A stretch of 64,000 nucleotides of DNA from Sipunculus nudus (lineage: Eukaryota; Annelida; Sipuncula; Golfingiida; Sipunculidae). Shown one piece after another: positions 1 through 11,140 of this stretch; within the stretch, counting starts at the first letter, position 1; every line of letters starts with the position of its first letter. The translations under genes and the position numbers were made by a program. Below the pieces are notes generated by a model. That model saw only the letters and a list, made by a program, of their open reading frames with translations, had not been told where the DNA came from and did not search any database. The DNA lies in assembly GCA_026874595.1 (NCBI GenBank), contig CM049320.1, positions 53,409,070 through 53,473,069 of the forward strand, given 5' to 3'.

Positions 1-2350
1 TCAAAATATAATGCATATGTGTGCATTGGATTACAATGATGTATCAATATAATTAATAAGTAACCTTGACAATTCAATGTGTATTATGACCGCTTGACAA
101 TTTGCGATTTAATTACAAAATGTAAAACTCTGGAATAACTCACCGTGTTGAAACACGTTATATAAACTTACCTTTTAAAAGGAAAATTCCTGTGAAATTC
201 TTTCATTTGCTCTATTGCTAGCCAGACAGATGTATCTTGTCACTACAAAAAGGAATGCATGTGTTTATTAAGTAAAGTCTGTGCTTGGTAATAATTAGTC
301 AATTATATAACACCGAGTTATTAGAGAACACCTTCAGTCATTGTACAATCGGGGCAATGCCCCCCCCCCCCCCCCCCCCCCCGGTCGCATCCAGGACTCC
401 CCGTCCTCTAGGAATTGCACTAAGTCTGATACTTATTAACTTTTCAAAAGCACTTTCACGATACTCCTGTCACGGATATCCACAGACTTGGGACTTATTT
501 CTACATTTCATTATGTTTAATCCTGTTTTATCCTAATAAATATTATATATTTTTTTTCATTTTGTGCAACTGATATTTCTAATTGGAATTAAAACATTAC
601 TCTGCTGTGTGGAATCATTGTGAATTATGGTGTTTATACACAATCACTCACAGACACATTTATATGCATCGAATTTCCTTTGCTATATATATCCAGTGGC
701 CGATTCAGAGCGTTCGTGAGCCCCCCCCCCCCCCCAAAGATATATTTATTTTATTTATTAACCCAATTTTCGTGATTCATTTCCATATTTTAGGTTGTTT
801 TTATTAATGAGCAATCATATTTTACTTAAGTTATCCACAGTGTATAACTTTCAAACGCATCATTTTAGGATATTTATGAACAATTGCAGAACAGCTGCAG
901 AGCGGCAGGCCCTGGTTGGGGTCGACCGTGAACAATCTCACGGTTTCTCTGCTGATCCCGGTACTCGAATTCACGATCTTTGCTCTACGAAGTCCTGTGT
1001 GCTGTCGAGACCACGGATATAATTATAAAACGCTCCCACATGGTAGAGCACTATCACATGGATGTATTGAATTTATGTAATGTTATCAATGCAAATTATG
1101 TTACCTTCTCTCGTTTTAAATATCTTTGTAAGCTCTGAATTAGATTACTACCAAAATTAATGTGCTTTGGCCGTTAAGTGTTGTATTAAATTTAGCTGAG
1201 CGTCATGGCCAGTGGCTCACCTGTTCCGATTCCCAACACTGGAATGTTGCAAATATCTAAACAGTAAACTCCATCCTGAACAGATTTTTTCTTGATCTAA
1301 ACTTAATGCTGCCCGGTCTCCAATTGGAATATAACCGAACATACCGGTGGGATATTACCTCTTCCTTCGTTCACACTACAGGGAAGAATATGAAACTGCT
1401 TTTAGGATTTTGAAGAAAAATCAAGCACACACAGCTGGCAGTCTAATCTGAGGCGGAGATGTAATAAGTCAAAATATTCATGTGTCGTATTATGTTTGTA
1501 CATTATTCATGAGGAAACATGTTTGTATGAATTCAGTTATGTTGAAACTTTTGCTCTGTACTTTTCTCATTTGATCAGATATACGTACACATGCTAAATT
1601 TAATTAAAGTATTAGACAGTATGTAATACATTCTTTTGAATGTTGCAAGCTGTCTCGCTTGTGATACATTTTTATGAATGCACAAAATGGACACTGATCA
1701 GTTCTTAGTGTCATGAGACTAAGGCTTGGCAGGTAACGGATCGGTCGGTGTCATTGTTCGAATGAAAACAATAGAAAACCGGTTCTCGACTGGAAATCAA
1801 ATGCAACCAAGGCAACCCAGGCAATTCTTAACTGCAAGGCAATTCATGACCTGATATTATACGATGATATTATGAACGTCGTATTATATGAGCCGATACA
1901 TGTATATTAATCAATATCACATAAGCCGATGCTATATTTCATACTTATATTTTAACAGCATTGGAAACAAACGTAAGAAGATGTAGCTTTTAATCGAATC
2001 ACAGATGCGCATCTGCAAATAAATTAATTATGCTGTGAAAGTAAGAATAATCACTTCCGACCGTGCTATAAGTTACGAGCAGGAACTGGACTTAGCTTTT
2101 TCAATCGGGTGCATAAAACGGACAATCGCTTATTTATATTCCACAAAATTAGGGCATGAATTATATCAGAATTATATGAGATCCATCACAGGCAAATGAT
2201 GATAAACTGGTGGAGGTTACATTGGGCAAAAATGTGGTTCCACACAATCTTTGATTTATACACACTCAAAGTATAGCATGGTTACAATATTATGCACTAC
2301 AGCCTGAGTCATGGGAACGAGGATTACTTGGGTTAATAGGGTAAAAACGT
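1..2350. other. No gene seen; AT-rich with repeat fragments
   Basis: No convincing exon. The stretch holds two poly-C tracts (360-382 and 721-735). A short repeat-like piece near 897-1015 reads through a motif of the type ADPGTRIHDL, which I have seen in retroelement-derived sequence. A segment near 1180-1230 resembles one at 16960-17000. The copy-2 equivalent is 39826-42171. Confidence 0.6.
360..382. repeat. Poly-C tract
   Basis: A run of 23 C. The copy-2 equivalent at 40185-40199 has 15 C. A second tract at 721-735 has 15 C against 18 in copy 2 (40539-40556). These runs create false proline-rich reading frames. Confidence 0.95.
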
Positions 2351-2422
2351 GGTTTCGCTGGGGTTCGAACCCAGAAACTTTCGCGTGTGAGGCGAACGTG
2401 ATAGCCACTACACTACGAAACC
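2351..2422 (-). tRNA. tRNA-Val (anticodon CAC)
   Basis: Read on the minus strand, the 72-nt sequence folds as a complete cloverleaf. The acceptor stem GGTTTCG pairs with CGAAACC. The D arm contains GTGTAGTGGC. The anticodon stem TTCGC/GCGAA closes loop CTCACAC, giving anticodon CAC. The T arm CTGGG-TTCGAAC-CCCAG is perfectly paired, and the internal A and B promoter boxes are both present. No CCA is encoded immediately after the acceptor stem, as expected for a eukaryotic nuclear gene. Stem integrity argues for a functional gene rather than a SINE head. Confidence 0.9.
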
Positions 2423-2747
2423 GCCCGATAACGATTGAAGTTCACACAAACCCTAACTGGGACCATATTCTTCCTCAAATATCAACGATATAGGATTATT
2501 CAAGATCAAGTCAAAGTGTCGTATGTATATTGCAGATCATGGTCAAACGTGATAGGAGAAAAAGTTTATATCAAGAAAAAAGAAACCGGAAAATTCTTCA
2601 AAAATTATGAGTAATATCAATGAAATGCCTGAATTAAGATTGCCTTCAAATTTAAACATGCATAAATAATGAACTTTATTGGAACTGATCGTAAAACATT
2701 TTTTTTTAATTTGATATCATAGACCCATGCCATAGACCTGATAAGTT

Positions 2748-2822
2748 GGCTCGTTGCTTGGTCTAGTGGTATGATTGTCGCTTCGTGTGCCAGAGGTGCC
2801 GGGTTCAATTGCCGGACGAGCC
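2748..2822 (+). pseudogene. tRNA-Pro-like relic or SINE head
   Basis: The acceptor ends GGCTCGT and ACGAGCC pair fully, and the D arm (GGTCTAGTGGTATGAT) and T arm (GGGTTCAATT) follow the tRNA-Pro pattern. The anticodon arm is damaged: GTCGC faces GCCAG, and the loop reads TTCGTGT where Pro would have NGG. There are also extra bases between acceptor and D arm. It could be a decayed tRNA gene or the head of a tRNA-derived SINE; the following GA/G-rich stretch favours a SINE. Confidence 0.6.
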
Positions 2823-2888
2823 CCATGTTTTGGAGCAAAGGCGTCGATTTGTTGCAAAAAGAGGAGCGTCTCAGCTGGGGAAAGAAAC

Positions 2889-2930
2889 ACGAGAGAGGGA
2901 GAGAGAGAGAGCGGGGGGGGGGGGGGAGGG
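2889..2930. repeat. (GA)n plus poly-G low-complexity tract
   Basis: An AG-rich run leads into a run of G ending in AGGGG, just downstream of the tRNA-Pro-like sequence. Copy 2 has an equivalent near 42710-42751. Confidence 0.85.
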
Positions 2931-3212
2931 GTCTTCCTTTCACACGTTTTTCTATTATATATTTTAAAACAAAACTTGGGTAAAAAATTAATACATTTAT
3001 AATATATTTAATTGATGTGCCTGTATCAAACACAAACAACTTTATTAATTACAAAATGTTGGACTGGAAATGTAAAAAAAAATTAGTATTAAAATTAGTA
3101 TTAAACAAGTTTGCCCAAAAGAAATGTGTACACTTTACACAAATGAGTCCAAGGCAAAAAGTAATTACAAAAAAGTCACAATTACGGAATCATGGATTTA
3201 CACCAAACTTTC

Positions 3213-3931
3213 TTACTCGAAGTTGCCGAAAATATTTCGACGGGTGTTTGATCTACAAGCAAATTCCTTGGCCAGGGAGTGCATGTTTAGATCCTCAAGG
3301 ACTGTGGGGTGTACGTGGCACAAGGCGACGGAGTTAAGACGCTGTTGACTCATCGTGCTGCGTAACCAAGTCTTCAGCCGTCGGAGTGCTGAAAAGCTCC
3401 GCTCACAGGATGTGGATGTCACAGGACACACAAGCAAGACTTTCAGAAGGATCTCCACTTGCGAAAATAACGCACGCACCTCTGGATGCATACCCTGGAA
3501 TGCAATCTTAATTTCATGCAATGTTTTTGCATCTGTTTTTTGCCGGAACATGCTCAGCTGGACGGATAGTGATTCCTTCTTGAATTCAGGGTACCTCTCG
3601 ACCAGAGACATCTGATCTGAGTCGATTTTGCCTTTGATCAAAATCTGTTCAAGCTGGTTGTATGTCTGCAGGCCTTGGTTTGAGCTGCCGAACCGTTCCT
3701 GTAGCTCTGTCACCATGCGATCCAGGAAGAGGAAGTACTGTTGTCTGAAGTGTTGCTCTGGGCTGTCATGGTGGAATTGACTGTCTGACCCGCCTGCTCG
3801 TTTAGGACATTTCTCCTTCTAGGGAGGCACAAGGGATCCAGTTCGTATAGTTCCACTTTGGCAGATGCTTGGGAAAATATATCCTTGAAATTCTCTTCAC
3901 TCCTCCAAGACTGCAGCTGTGCTGTGCACAC
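3213..3931 (-). pseudogene. hAT transposase, C-terminal dimerisation domain
   Basis: The frame 3213-3716 (167 codons) ends in a clear hAT dimerisation domain, with CPVTSTSCERSFSALRRLKT followed by QQRLNSVALCHVH. This region in hAT transposases packs the catalytic core and mediates oligomerisation. The frame 3710-3931 encodes the adjoining upstream part (SWRSEENFKDIF through LDPLCLPRRR), and a frameshift near 3810-3820 separates the two. The upstream frame also ends in a TGA near 3710. No initiator belonging to the transposase is present, so this is a fossil rather than an active gene. Confidence 0.85.
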
Positions 3932-4779
3932 ATTTGTTGCCCCTATCAGTCCTTGAAGGAGAGCATTTAAGTGACATCAACAAACAGAGCAGCAGCAGAA
4001 TAATAATAATAATAATGATAATAATAGTACTTATCAGTATTATGATTGTTATTATCATCTAAAAAGGAAATCCAATACACCCTTATCACTCAAAGGAGCT
4101 AGTTCTAAAAATAACACATTTCCGTACTCCGAAATGGCTAAAAAATCGGTTGCATTCAGTTTTCAAATGGTCGTATCGCATTAAGCAAAATGATAATAAT
4201 AAAAATCTCGATAATACATGGGAATAATGCACATTGCTTAACCCTGAGTTATCACATTATGCTTGCGTTATTGCAAATTCAACTTAGTTTTCTATTCTAC
4301 TTGAAACTGATTTACTTCAAAAATTGTGTGGGCATAATATTTTAAAAGAGCATCTTGCCTGAGATATTTGCTGACTAGGCTTGACAGGAACTGTTCAACT
4401 GCTCGAGTATTGCAATTGGACCTGCTGCCATCACCAATGCCAAGAGAGTAGATCCCTTCTCAAACCTATCAACACACTTAATGCTGCCATTTCCTGCAGG
4501 CTCCCCAAAACCGCCGGGTAGTTTTCAAGGACTGAAGTGATGGCCGGAAGCCGACACAACCATCTGGTTGGGCAAAGAGGTCTGATGCTCTTTCTGTTCG
4601 ACGGAAGGTGATCTGTATCACTGGACTCTGATGACCTAGATGCAATGTCTTGAAATATTGCCTGAAATTCAAGATGAAATTAATAAATAAGCGCATTTTT
4701 AACTGTTTTACTAATGTTTGAAACTTTTATAACAGAGGGTTTATTTAAGACTCACCAAGAACTTTTCTGTGCCTTTTTT

Positions 4780-5313
4780 TCAGTTATTAAACCCGTCCTT
4801 TATGAAGGCTGGCTCTTTGCACTTGCTAAGGTCTAACAACCCCATGGCGTCAGCTCGCCTGCAATAAAAACAAAGGACTTTTTTGCTGTCATGTTGGTAA
4901 TCAAGCCATGAAAATTGACTGAACCACTTTCTCTGAAAGTAGACCCTTTGGGTCTTTGTTTCTTTAGGAGGAATGAGGGAGCAGTCTGAGGGATGGTTTG
5001 GTACATCTCCAAAGACAAGATCATGGCCTTCTACGGTAGAGCTTGTTGTCGGTATTACAGAGCATTCTGGTCTCTGCTGATTTCCCTCACTCGGAATTTC
5101 ATCAATGCACGAACGTGAAGAACTTTCCTTGTCACTAGTATCACCTTTGTCATCTCTGGATGATCTAGCGATATCTTCATTTGTCTTCTCATTGTTCTTT
5201 TCTTTGATGGCGGTTGTAAAAAAATGTGTAATCTTGGAGTATTTCCTCTGCTTTTCCTCCATATTTGCCTTCTCGAACTGATGTAGGCGTACAACGTTGA
5301 CAGTAATTGACAA
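4780..5313 (-). pseudogene. hAT transposase, N-terminal TTF-type zinc finger
   Basis: A 177-codon frame. The first ~120 residues are polar and low-complexity. The last ~60 contain QRVYFQRKWFSQFSWLDYQ, then VLCFYCRR, then CKEPAFIKDGFNN, which matches the TTF-type zinc finger found at the start of one hAT transposase branch (ZMYM1-like proteins in animals derive from it). The frame stops with TGA where relatives usually have Trp after FNN; the following bases still read KKGTEKFLV, so the stop looks like a point mutation. This half is absent from copy 2. Confidence 0.75.
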
Positions 5314-6284
5314 CTGAATTAACTATTTTCAATCTTCAAAACATTGGTTGGTACGGTGCTCTCGGTGAGCTACGGGCTTCTTCATTAACATATGCTTTGA
5401 GCATTTAACAGATTACAGGTTATACTGTAGAGGTATGAATTATCAATGCCTTAACAAATGTGTATGAATTCACCGTTTTCACTGCTGAATGTAAGGGTCT
5501 GGAAGTGTAGATAACGTCGTATACAATTGCTGAACAAAGCATGGGGACCAAAACTCAAGTGATTCATACAAGAAGTCCACTGTACGCCCGGCATGGAACT
5601 ATTGTAGAGTAATCAGTGGAGAGGCGATATATACTGCTGGTGTGACTGTATTAACAGAAAAAAAAAACAATGTGCTGTTTAGCAATAAAGTAAGAATTCT
5701 GACGGTAGATTTTAATATTGAATCATGCCAAGTCTATATAATTTAGCGGAAACTGACATTTTACCGACAGTTGCAACTAACCACTCCGCAGTTAAGTTTA
5801 AATCAGTAAATCTTCTTACCGATTCTCAGCGAGGTCCTTGTTTTGGCGTTTAAAGTGTTCGCTGTTAGCTGGCCGTGTTTATATTGATTCTTTAAGAAAG
5901 AGAACTAATAAATTGAGACAAGAATGGTATTAAGAAAAACAAGATGAGCACATATGAAATTGATTGGAATATTTTAAATATAAATATCGACAGTTAACCA
6001 TAATAGAGTCTATAAAAAGGCGCATAAAGCTGGGGGGGGGCCGACTTGGGGAGGACAAACAGCACATAGCTAGAGAATATATTATAAAGTATAGGGAATA
6101 AGAAAGGATACAGGTTCCGACATAAGTTTGCATATAGAAATAACAAGTGACCCAGGGGTCATGACGCTCAGCTGACCAGGAAGACATTGACAAAAGTAAT
6201 TTTATCATCTGAATGTCAAATTTGAATGAAATACTTTTTCCAAACTTGACCTTTTGTATAAAATCATCCAATATTCATTGGGGT
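5314..6284. other. No gene seen
   Basis: AT-rich sequence without a supportable exon. It contains the right-hand breakpoint of the copy-2 deletion (AGCA at 5681-5684) and a short poly-G near 6032. Confidence 0.6.
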
Positions 6285-7144
6285 ACTATGGAGCTCTGTA
6301 GAATGAAGGATATGGGTAACAGACAGGTATTTTCAAGTTTTACAAGATGACTTTTCAGGGGTCTCCCAGCATGTCAAAAAATAAAATTCTAGGTCCAGTT
6401 ATTATGATTTGTGCCCTGTTAACAAATCCAAATGTTTATTTCGGGGGGGTATTTCAAAGCCGCATAGGATGAAGGATATGGGCAACAGAGATGTAATTTC
6501 AGGTGCACAAGGAGACTTTTCAGGGGCCTCCCAGCATATCAAGAAAGGAGATTCTTGGTCAAGTCATTATAATTTGTGCTCTGTTAACAGATGACCAAAT
6601 CTTTATTCTGGGGAGTACTTCGGAGCCCCAGAGCATGAAGGACATGGGGAACAGGGACCTTATTTCGGGTTTCCATGTAGACCTTTTATGGGCTTCCCTG
6701 GAGGTGAGGACAGAAGATTCTAGGTCCAGTCATTATGATTTGTGCCCTGTTTACAGATGACCAAATGTTTAAAGATCACAAAAGTAGAGAAAAAAGAATC
6801 GTGAAAAATAAAAAAAAATATAGGTGGCGCCACCAATCTCCAGAAATTGATTAAACACTCGATGATCAATATCCATGCAAAGAATCATGGTGATTAATGC
6901 ATTAGTTGGTCAGATACTTGAGCTTTTGTATTATATTTTGCATTATTCTGGGGGTACTTCAGAACCCCATAGCTCAAAGAATATAGGTCACAGTGACGTA
7001 ATTTCAGGTTAACAAGGAGAATTTCCATAGACCTCATAGGATTTCAAGTAAGAAGATTCACGGTCTAGCGGTTACGATTTGTGCCCTGTTAACAGACAGA
7101 CGCCTGGATGGCCGGACGGACGACGGACAAAAAGTGATCCCTAC

Positions 7145-7173
7145 AGCTCAGATGACTTTCAGTCAGCTGAGCT
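7145..7173. other. Internal hairpin of repeat array 1
   Basis: AGCTCAGATGACT and AGTCAGCTGAGCT form an imperfect inverted repeat around a short loop, preceded by GGACGACGGAC. The same structure recurs at 7880-7908, which suggests that two elements of the family abut here. Confidence 0.8.
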
Positions 7174-7800
7174 ATAAATTGAAAAAATACAGGTGGCGCC
7201 ACCAGAATGCAGAAACTGATGAAACATTTCATGATCAATATCCATGCAAAGAATCATGGTGATCAATATAATAATTGTTCAGATACTTGAGCTTTTGTAT
7301 CAAATTTTCCATTATTCCGGGGGGTACTTCGGAGCCCCATACCTCAGAGGTTATGGGTAACAGAGACCTAATTTCAAGTGTTTAAGGAGACTTTACATGG
7401 GCCTCTCAGCATGTCAAGAGAGAAGATTCTAGGTCCAGTCATTACAATTTGTGCCCTGTAAACAGATGACCACATCTCAAGAGGTCTCAAAAATAAAGAA
7501 AAAAATTCGTAAAAATCGAAAAAATATAGGTGGCGCCACCAGACTGCAGAAACTGATGAAACATTCCATGATCAATATCCATGCACAGAATCATGGTGAT
7601 CAATGCAATAGTTGTTCAGATACTTGAGCTTTCGTATCAAATTTTCCATTTTTCTGGGGGGTACTTCGGAGCCCCATAGCTCAGAGGTTATGGGTAACAG
7701 AGACCTAATTTCAGGTTTCCAAGGAGATTTTTCATGGTACTCCCTGGATGTCAAGTTAGAAGATTCCAGGTTCAGTGGTTACGATTTGTGCCTGGTTAAA

Positions 7801-7863
7801 GGACAGACAGACGGACAGACGGACAGACAGACGGACAGACAGACAGACAGACGGACGACGGAC
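7801..7863 (+). repeat. ACAG/ACGG tetranucleotide microsatellite
   Basis: Alternating GACAGACAG and ACGGACAGACGG tetramers at the end of repeat array 1, directly before the terminal hairpin. The copy-2 equivalent is at about 45904-45965 with near-identical phasing. Confidence 0.9.
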
Positions 7864-7879
7864 AAAGAGTGATCGCTAT

Positions 7880-7908
7880 AGCTCAGATGACTTTTAGTCA
7901 GCTGAGCT
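7880..7908. other. Terminal hairpin of repeat array 1
   Basis: The inverted repeat AGCTCAGATGACT-TTT-AGTCAGCTGAGCT is followed by AAAAACG. The same hairpin in reverse orientation opens array 3 near 32873 and, degenerated, array 2 near 14305, so it marks one end of the element. Confidence 0.8.
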
Positions 7909-8207
7909 AAAAACGAATTTAAAGGAGCACTTTGTGACTTTGATAAAGTGATTGATTCAATAATGATCGATACACCGCTCTTGGTGCAATTAGCATGAAA
8001 AAGGGGAAAGGAAAAATAAGTTTTCAGGATCAGAAAGGAAAAACAAAATGAAAGTAGTATACAAAAAAATTATGCGCCCTCAATAAGAAATATCTGGGGA
8101 GTGTTTTTATGATGTATTGTTGCTTTGCATATTTTTCTTTTCAAATCTTTTGTACATATTTACTTGTGTAACGAGAAGATACTGGAGGATAAGTACATTT
8201 TTCACAA

Positions 8208-8266
<59 letters not shown>

Positions 8267-10268
8267 TACTATGTTGAATCTTAAAAAGGAGCTTATGTCT
8301 AATGCAATATATTTTCTCAAAACGTAATCCTGTATTCCTGTATAATCTCCACTGATAGGTATGTGTGTATTTACTCTATTTGTCTATTTGGTCTATTTGA
8401 ATTGTGAAATCTACATCGATTAAGTTGCGGTCTGGACCTGGACGCGATGAGAACCCCATACGCACGTACATAAAATACTGATTAAAATTCGAATTGATGA
8501 ACGTTGTTTATATGTAATAGCCTTCCGGCTGGACAAGTGAAGTTGGATTTTTCTTAATAGACTAGCGTTTAACGTAGAGCAAGTGGCATGTGGATGACAT
8601 CAGTTGATATCTTTTGCTCCAGCATTGTCTAACGCTTTTGCTAATGCACACTTTTTTTCTTCAAAAATTTCTAAAAATGTGGGGGGGGGATTATTGTATA
8701 GGTCATCCCCCTCACCTCAAAAAGTTGGGGGGATATATACCCCCCATCCCCCCAGGATCGACGCCCATGGTATAATCTGAAATCTATCTCAACGAACTCG
8801 ATTTTAAATAACCTGGGGTTGGGAGGGGTTATAACCTAAAATCGATTTAAGATCATCCTCTACAATTTCTATATTACTCCTTTAAATGCATATTAGTTCA
8901 TTTTTCTTTGTCTGTACTTACGAAAAATTCTGAAAATCCTTTCTGTTGTTTTTTATATATATTAGGTTGAATCTATATAAGTATATATCTAATATTTGCA
9001 TATGATGTACCATACATTGTGGTGAAGTGCATTGTAATGAATCTATGTGTACCTTATGTTTACTTATATCAGATTTATCTTATGTGTATGAGCCAAGATA
9101 AATATAATATATATATATATCATTACATAAAACCATAAAAATTATCAATTCATTAAATCAGCGAGGGGGTAGACAGGTAACCTGAAATTTCGTCCAGACC
9201 CCCCCCCCCCTCCTCCCCCCGTGTAATCTGAATTCGTTTTCAGATAATGGGGCCGGGATAACCTGAACTCTTCACACCGTCTGTACAGGATACTCGCAAA
9301 GCTTCGAAAGTTAAGAGAAGTTCATAGAAAACTTCTTTCATAAAACTCCTTGAATATCTTATTTGGTAACGAAACGTTACATGTAGGATGGCCTTATTGT
9401 GAAATATTACACAGGATGCTTACACTTTTAAATGCCATGGCATTTTAAATTCAGGAAGCATCCATTTAAACAAATGTATTAGATCGCATAAAATATATGT
9501 CATTTTCAGCCTTATATGGCGTGCTTTCTCACAGTGTTTCAGTGTTTCCTAAAATTGTTTCAGATGTGTTAACATAAGAATTGTTTCCTTAACAGTTGTT
9601 TTCTTTAACAAATTCACAATATCAGTTTTACACAGGAAAAAATCAACAAGAGAAATAACCTCCAGATAATCTCGTTTAGTTTAACATTAGCCAACTAACT
9701 TGGTAACTCAACAGAATAAAAATCTTCTGGGCAATTGCGGTAAGCCTATGGGCGTCCTCTGTCCGGCTATTAGCTGCCTGACTTTTAAGAGTGCAAAACA
9801 ACATTGGCTTTGATATGAAACCTCTTTATTTATCACTGGGGAAGGTCATGGGGGAAATATCCATGGAAACCCGAAACAATGACCTGTATGCTACGTGTTT
9901 AGGAAAACAACATTATTAGAGTCCTTTGAACGTCCGATTTGTTCAAGAATACAACAGAAATGTAACACGTTTGCTTTCACATGATTGCTGATTATTCACG
10001 AAAGAAAAGATAATTAAACGGTTGAAATTGAGTTGAATTATTTTTTTAATCTTGTCTTGGGGAGTTTAAGACATTTAAACGAATTGAAGTGTTCCAATAC
10101 TCGATATCTTGTCTGCTACCCATCTGACGCTAAAAACTGATGGGGTCTAATATGAATTAACCTTTGGAATGATTTTAAGAAAGATTTAATCAGGGAGGCC
10201 GCCGAAAGAATATTCATCGCATAATCCACTACCCTCATTTCATTTGGTAACATTCTGTTGTCTTACAG
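7909..10268. other. No gene seen; low-complexity blocks
   Basis: Contains a (TA)n microsatellite (8212-8263), a G/C-run segment (8680-8760, CATCCCCCTC to ATCCCCCCAGG) and a second C-run block (9196-9220). A frame near 9795 is broken in copy 1 but longer in copy 2 (47900-48094); see findings. An upstream exon of the Link gene would be expected here or before the window, but I could not identify one. Confidence 0.55.
8212..8263. repeat. (TA)n microsatellite
   Basis: An unbroken alternating TA run of 52 bases. The copy-2 equivalent is shorter, about 44 bases (46315-46358). Confidence 0.95.
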
Positions 10269-10535
10269 CCCCGGGATTTTTCTTCGTCGACAGTAAAATG
10301 AATTTTGGCGATGCAGAGAGTGCTTGTAAAAAGAAGACTAGTCGGCTAGCAGACCCTTCTTTGTTCCAACACATTCAGGGATTCGAGGTTTGCCACAACG
10401 GCTGGCTATCAGATCAGACGGTGAAGATGCCCAGTCTCCATGACAACCAGGATGCCGGATGTGGTCAGGCCGGGGACAATGATCTTGGTCAGGCTGACCA
10501 GTCCAAGCTGTTTGGGACATTTTGTGCCAAACCAG
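10269..10535 (+). CDS. Link (hyaluronan-binding) domain exon 1
   Basis: A 267-base internal exon bounded by TCTTACAG and GGTAGGGG, with phase-1 introns on both sides. It encodes about 89 residues with the Link-module pattern: a hydrophobic FFFVD start, FGDAESACKKK (C1), AD..LFQ..QGFEVCHNGWLSD (C2), DAGCGQ (C3) and GTFCAK (C4). Link modules use four cysteines paired 1-4 and 2-3 and bind hyaluronan in aggrecan, CD44 and TSG-6 type extracellular proteins. The W in GWLSD and the four cysteines are all present. Ligand binding is inferred from the family only. The phase-1 start means an upstream exon, probably with a signal peptide, exists but was not found. Copy 2 is frameshifted. Confidence 0.8.
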
Positions 10536-10560
10536 GTAGGGGAATGAGGAAAATTAAACG

Positions 10561-11140
10561 CTAAGAAAAATGACGGATTTTGAACTTAAATCATATCACA
10601 AGTAAAAATTAACTATAAGTACAAATGATGAATTCTGTACTGAAATCCTATCATATCACGTAAAATTACTACTAAGAAGGGATAATTGATTTTAAACTGA
10701 AATCTTCTTACACGTAAAAAATTAACTCTAAGGAAAGATGATGGAATCTAAACAAAAATCTTATCACACGTAAAATTAACACTAAGTAAAGATGATGGAT
10801 CTTTGAACTGAAATCATCCCACACGTAAAAATTAACCGTAAGTAAAGATGACGGAATCTGAACTGAAATCTTATCACAATTTTACTAAGTAACGATAATG
10901 TATTTTGTACTGAAATCTTCTTATACGTAAAATGAACTCTAAGTAAAGATGGTTGATTTTGAACTGAAATCTTATCACACGTAAAATTAACACCCACGTA
11001 AAGATGATGGATTTTTAAATGAAATCATCCAACAAGTAAAAAATAACTCTAAGTAAAGATGATGGAATCTAACTTAAATCTGATCACAAGTAAAATTAAC
11101 ACCAGGTAAAGATGATAGATTATGTACTGAATTCGTATCT
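10561..11140 (+). repeat. 54-bp intronic minisatellite
   Basis: About eleven diverged units of roughly 54 bases with the core AAAGATGATGGAATCTGAAC, then TGAAATCTTATCACACGTAA and AATTAACACTAAGT. The array starts about 25 bases after the splice donor of Link exon 1 and lies wholly in the intron. Copy 2 (48669-49252) keeps the same number of units with only scattered substitutions. Confidence 0.9.

Larger units (their letters stand above)
3213..5313 (-). mobile_element. Degenerate hAT DNA transposon
   Basis: Two recognisable ends of one hAT transposase lie on the minus strand in the right order: a TTF-type zinc-finger half (4780-5313) and a dimerisation half (3213-3931). Between them lies decayed sequence, including a possible internal fragment at 4478-4696. 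I could not identify terminal inverted repeats or target-site duplications, so the element limits are only the coding limits. In copy 2 everything upstream of about 3966 is missing. Confidence 0.75.
6285..7908 (+). repeat. Pearl-like repeat array 1
   Basis: Six related blocks begin near 6285, 6437, 6608, 6950, 7320 and 7655. Each carries a GGGGTACTTCGGAGCCCC-like core, then GTAACAGAGACCTAATTTC, then TCTAGGTCCAGTCATTA and TGTGCCCTGTTAACAG. The first three are spaced about 160 bases; the last three about 340-370 because they include an extra segment with the palindrome GGTGGCGCCACC (6823-6834, 7192-7203, 7529-7540). The array ends in an ACGG/ACAG microsatellite and a hairpin. Arrays at 14305 and 32873 are the same family in reverse orientation. 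Open frames inside are fortuitous. Confidence 0.8.

Noticed and set aside
285-536. Proline-rich 83-codon frame
   Set aside because: The prolines come from the poly-C tract at 360-382, whose length differs between copies. No splice or start support.
7612-7872. 86-codon frame through repeat array 1 (and 45716-45976)
   Set aside because: It is made of repeat unit plus an ACAG/ACGG microsatellite (TDGQTDRQTDR); the same frame is broken in other units.
10338-10520. Minus-strand frame inside Link exon 1
   Set aside because: Antisense shadow of a well-supported Link module.
10561-11140. CRISPR-like array
   Set aside because: Units are contiguous diverged 54-mers without unique spacers, in an animal intron; this is a minisatellite.
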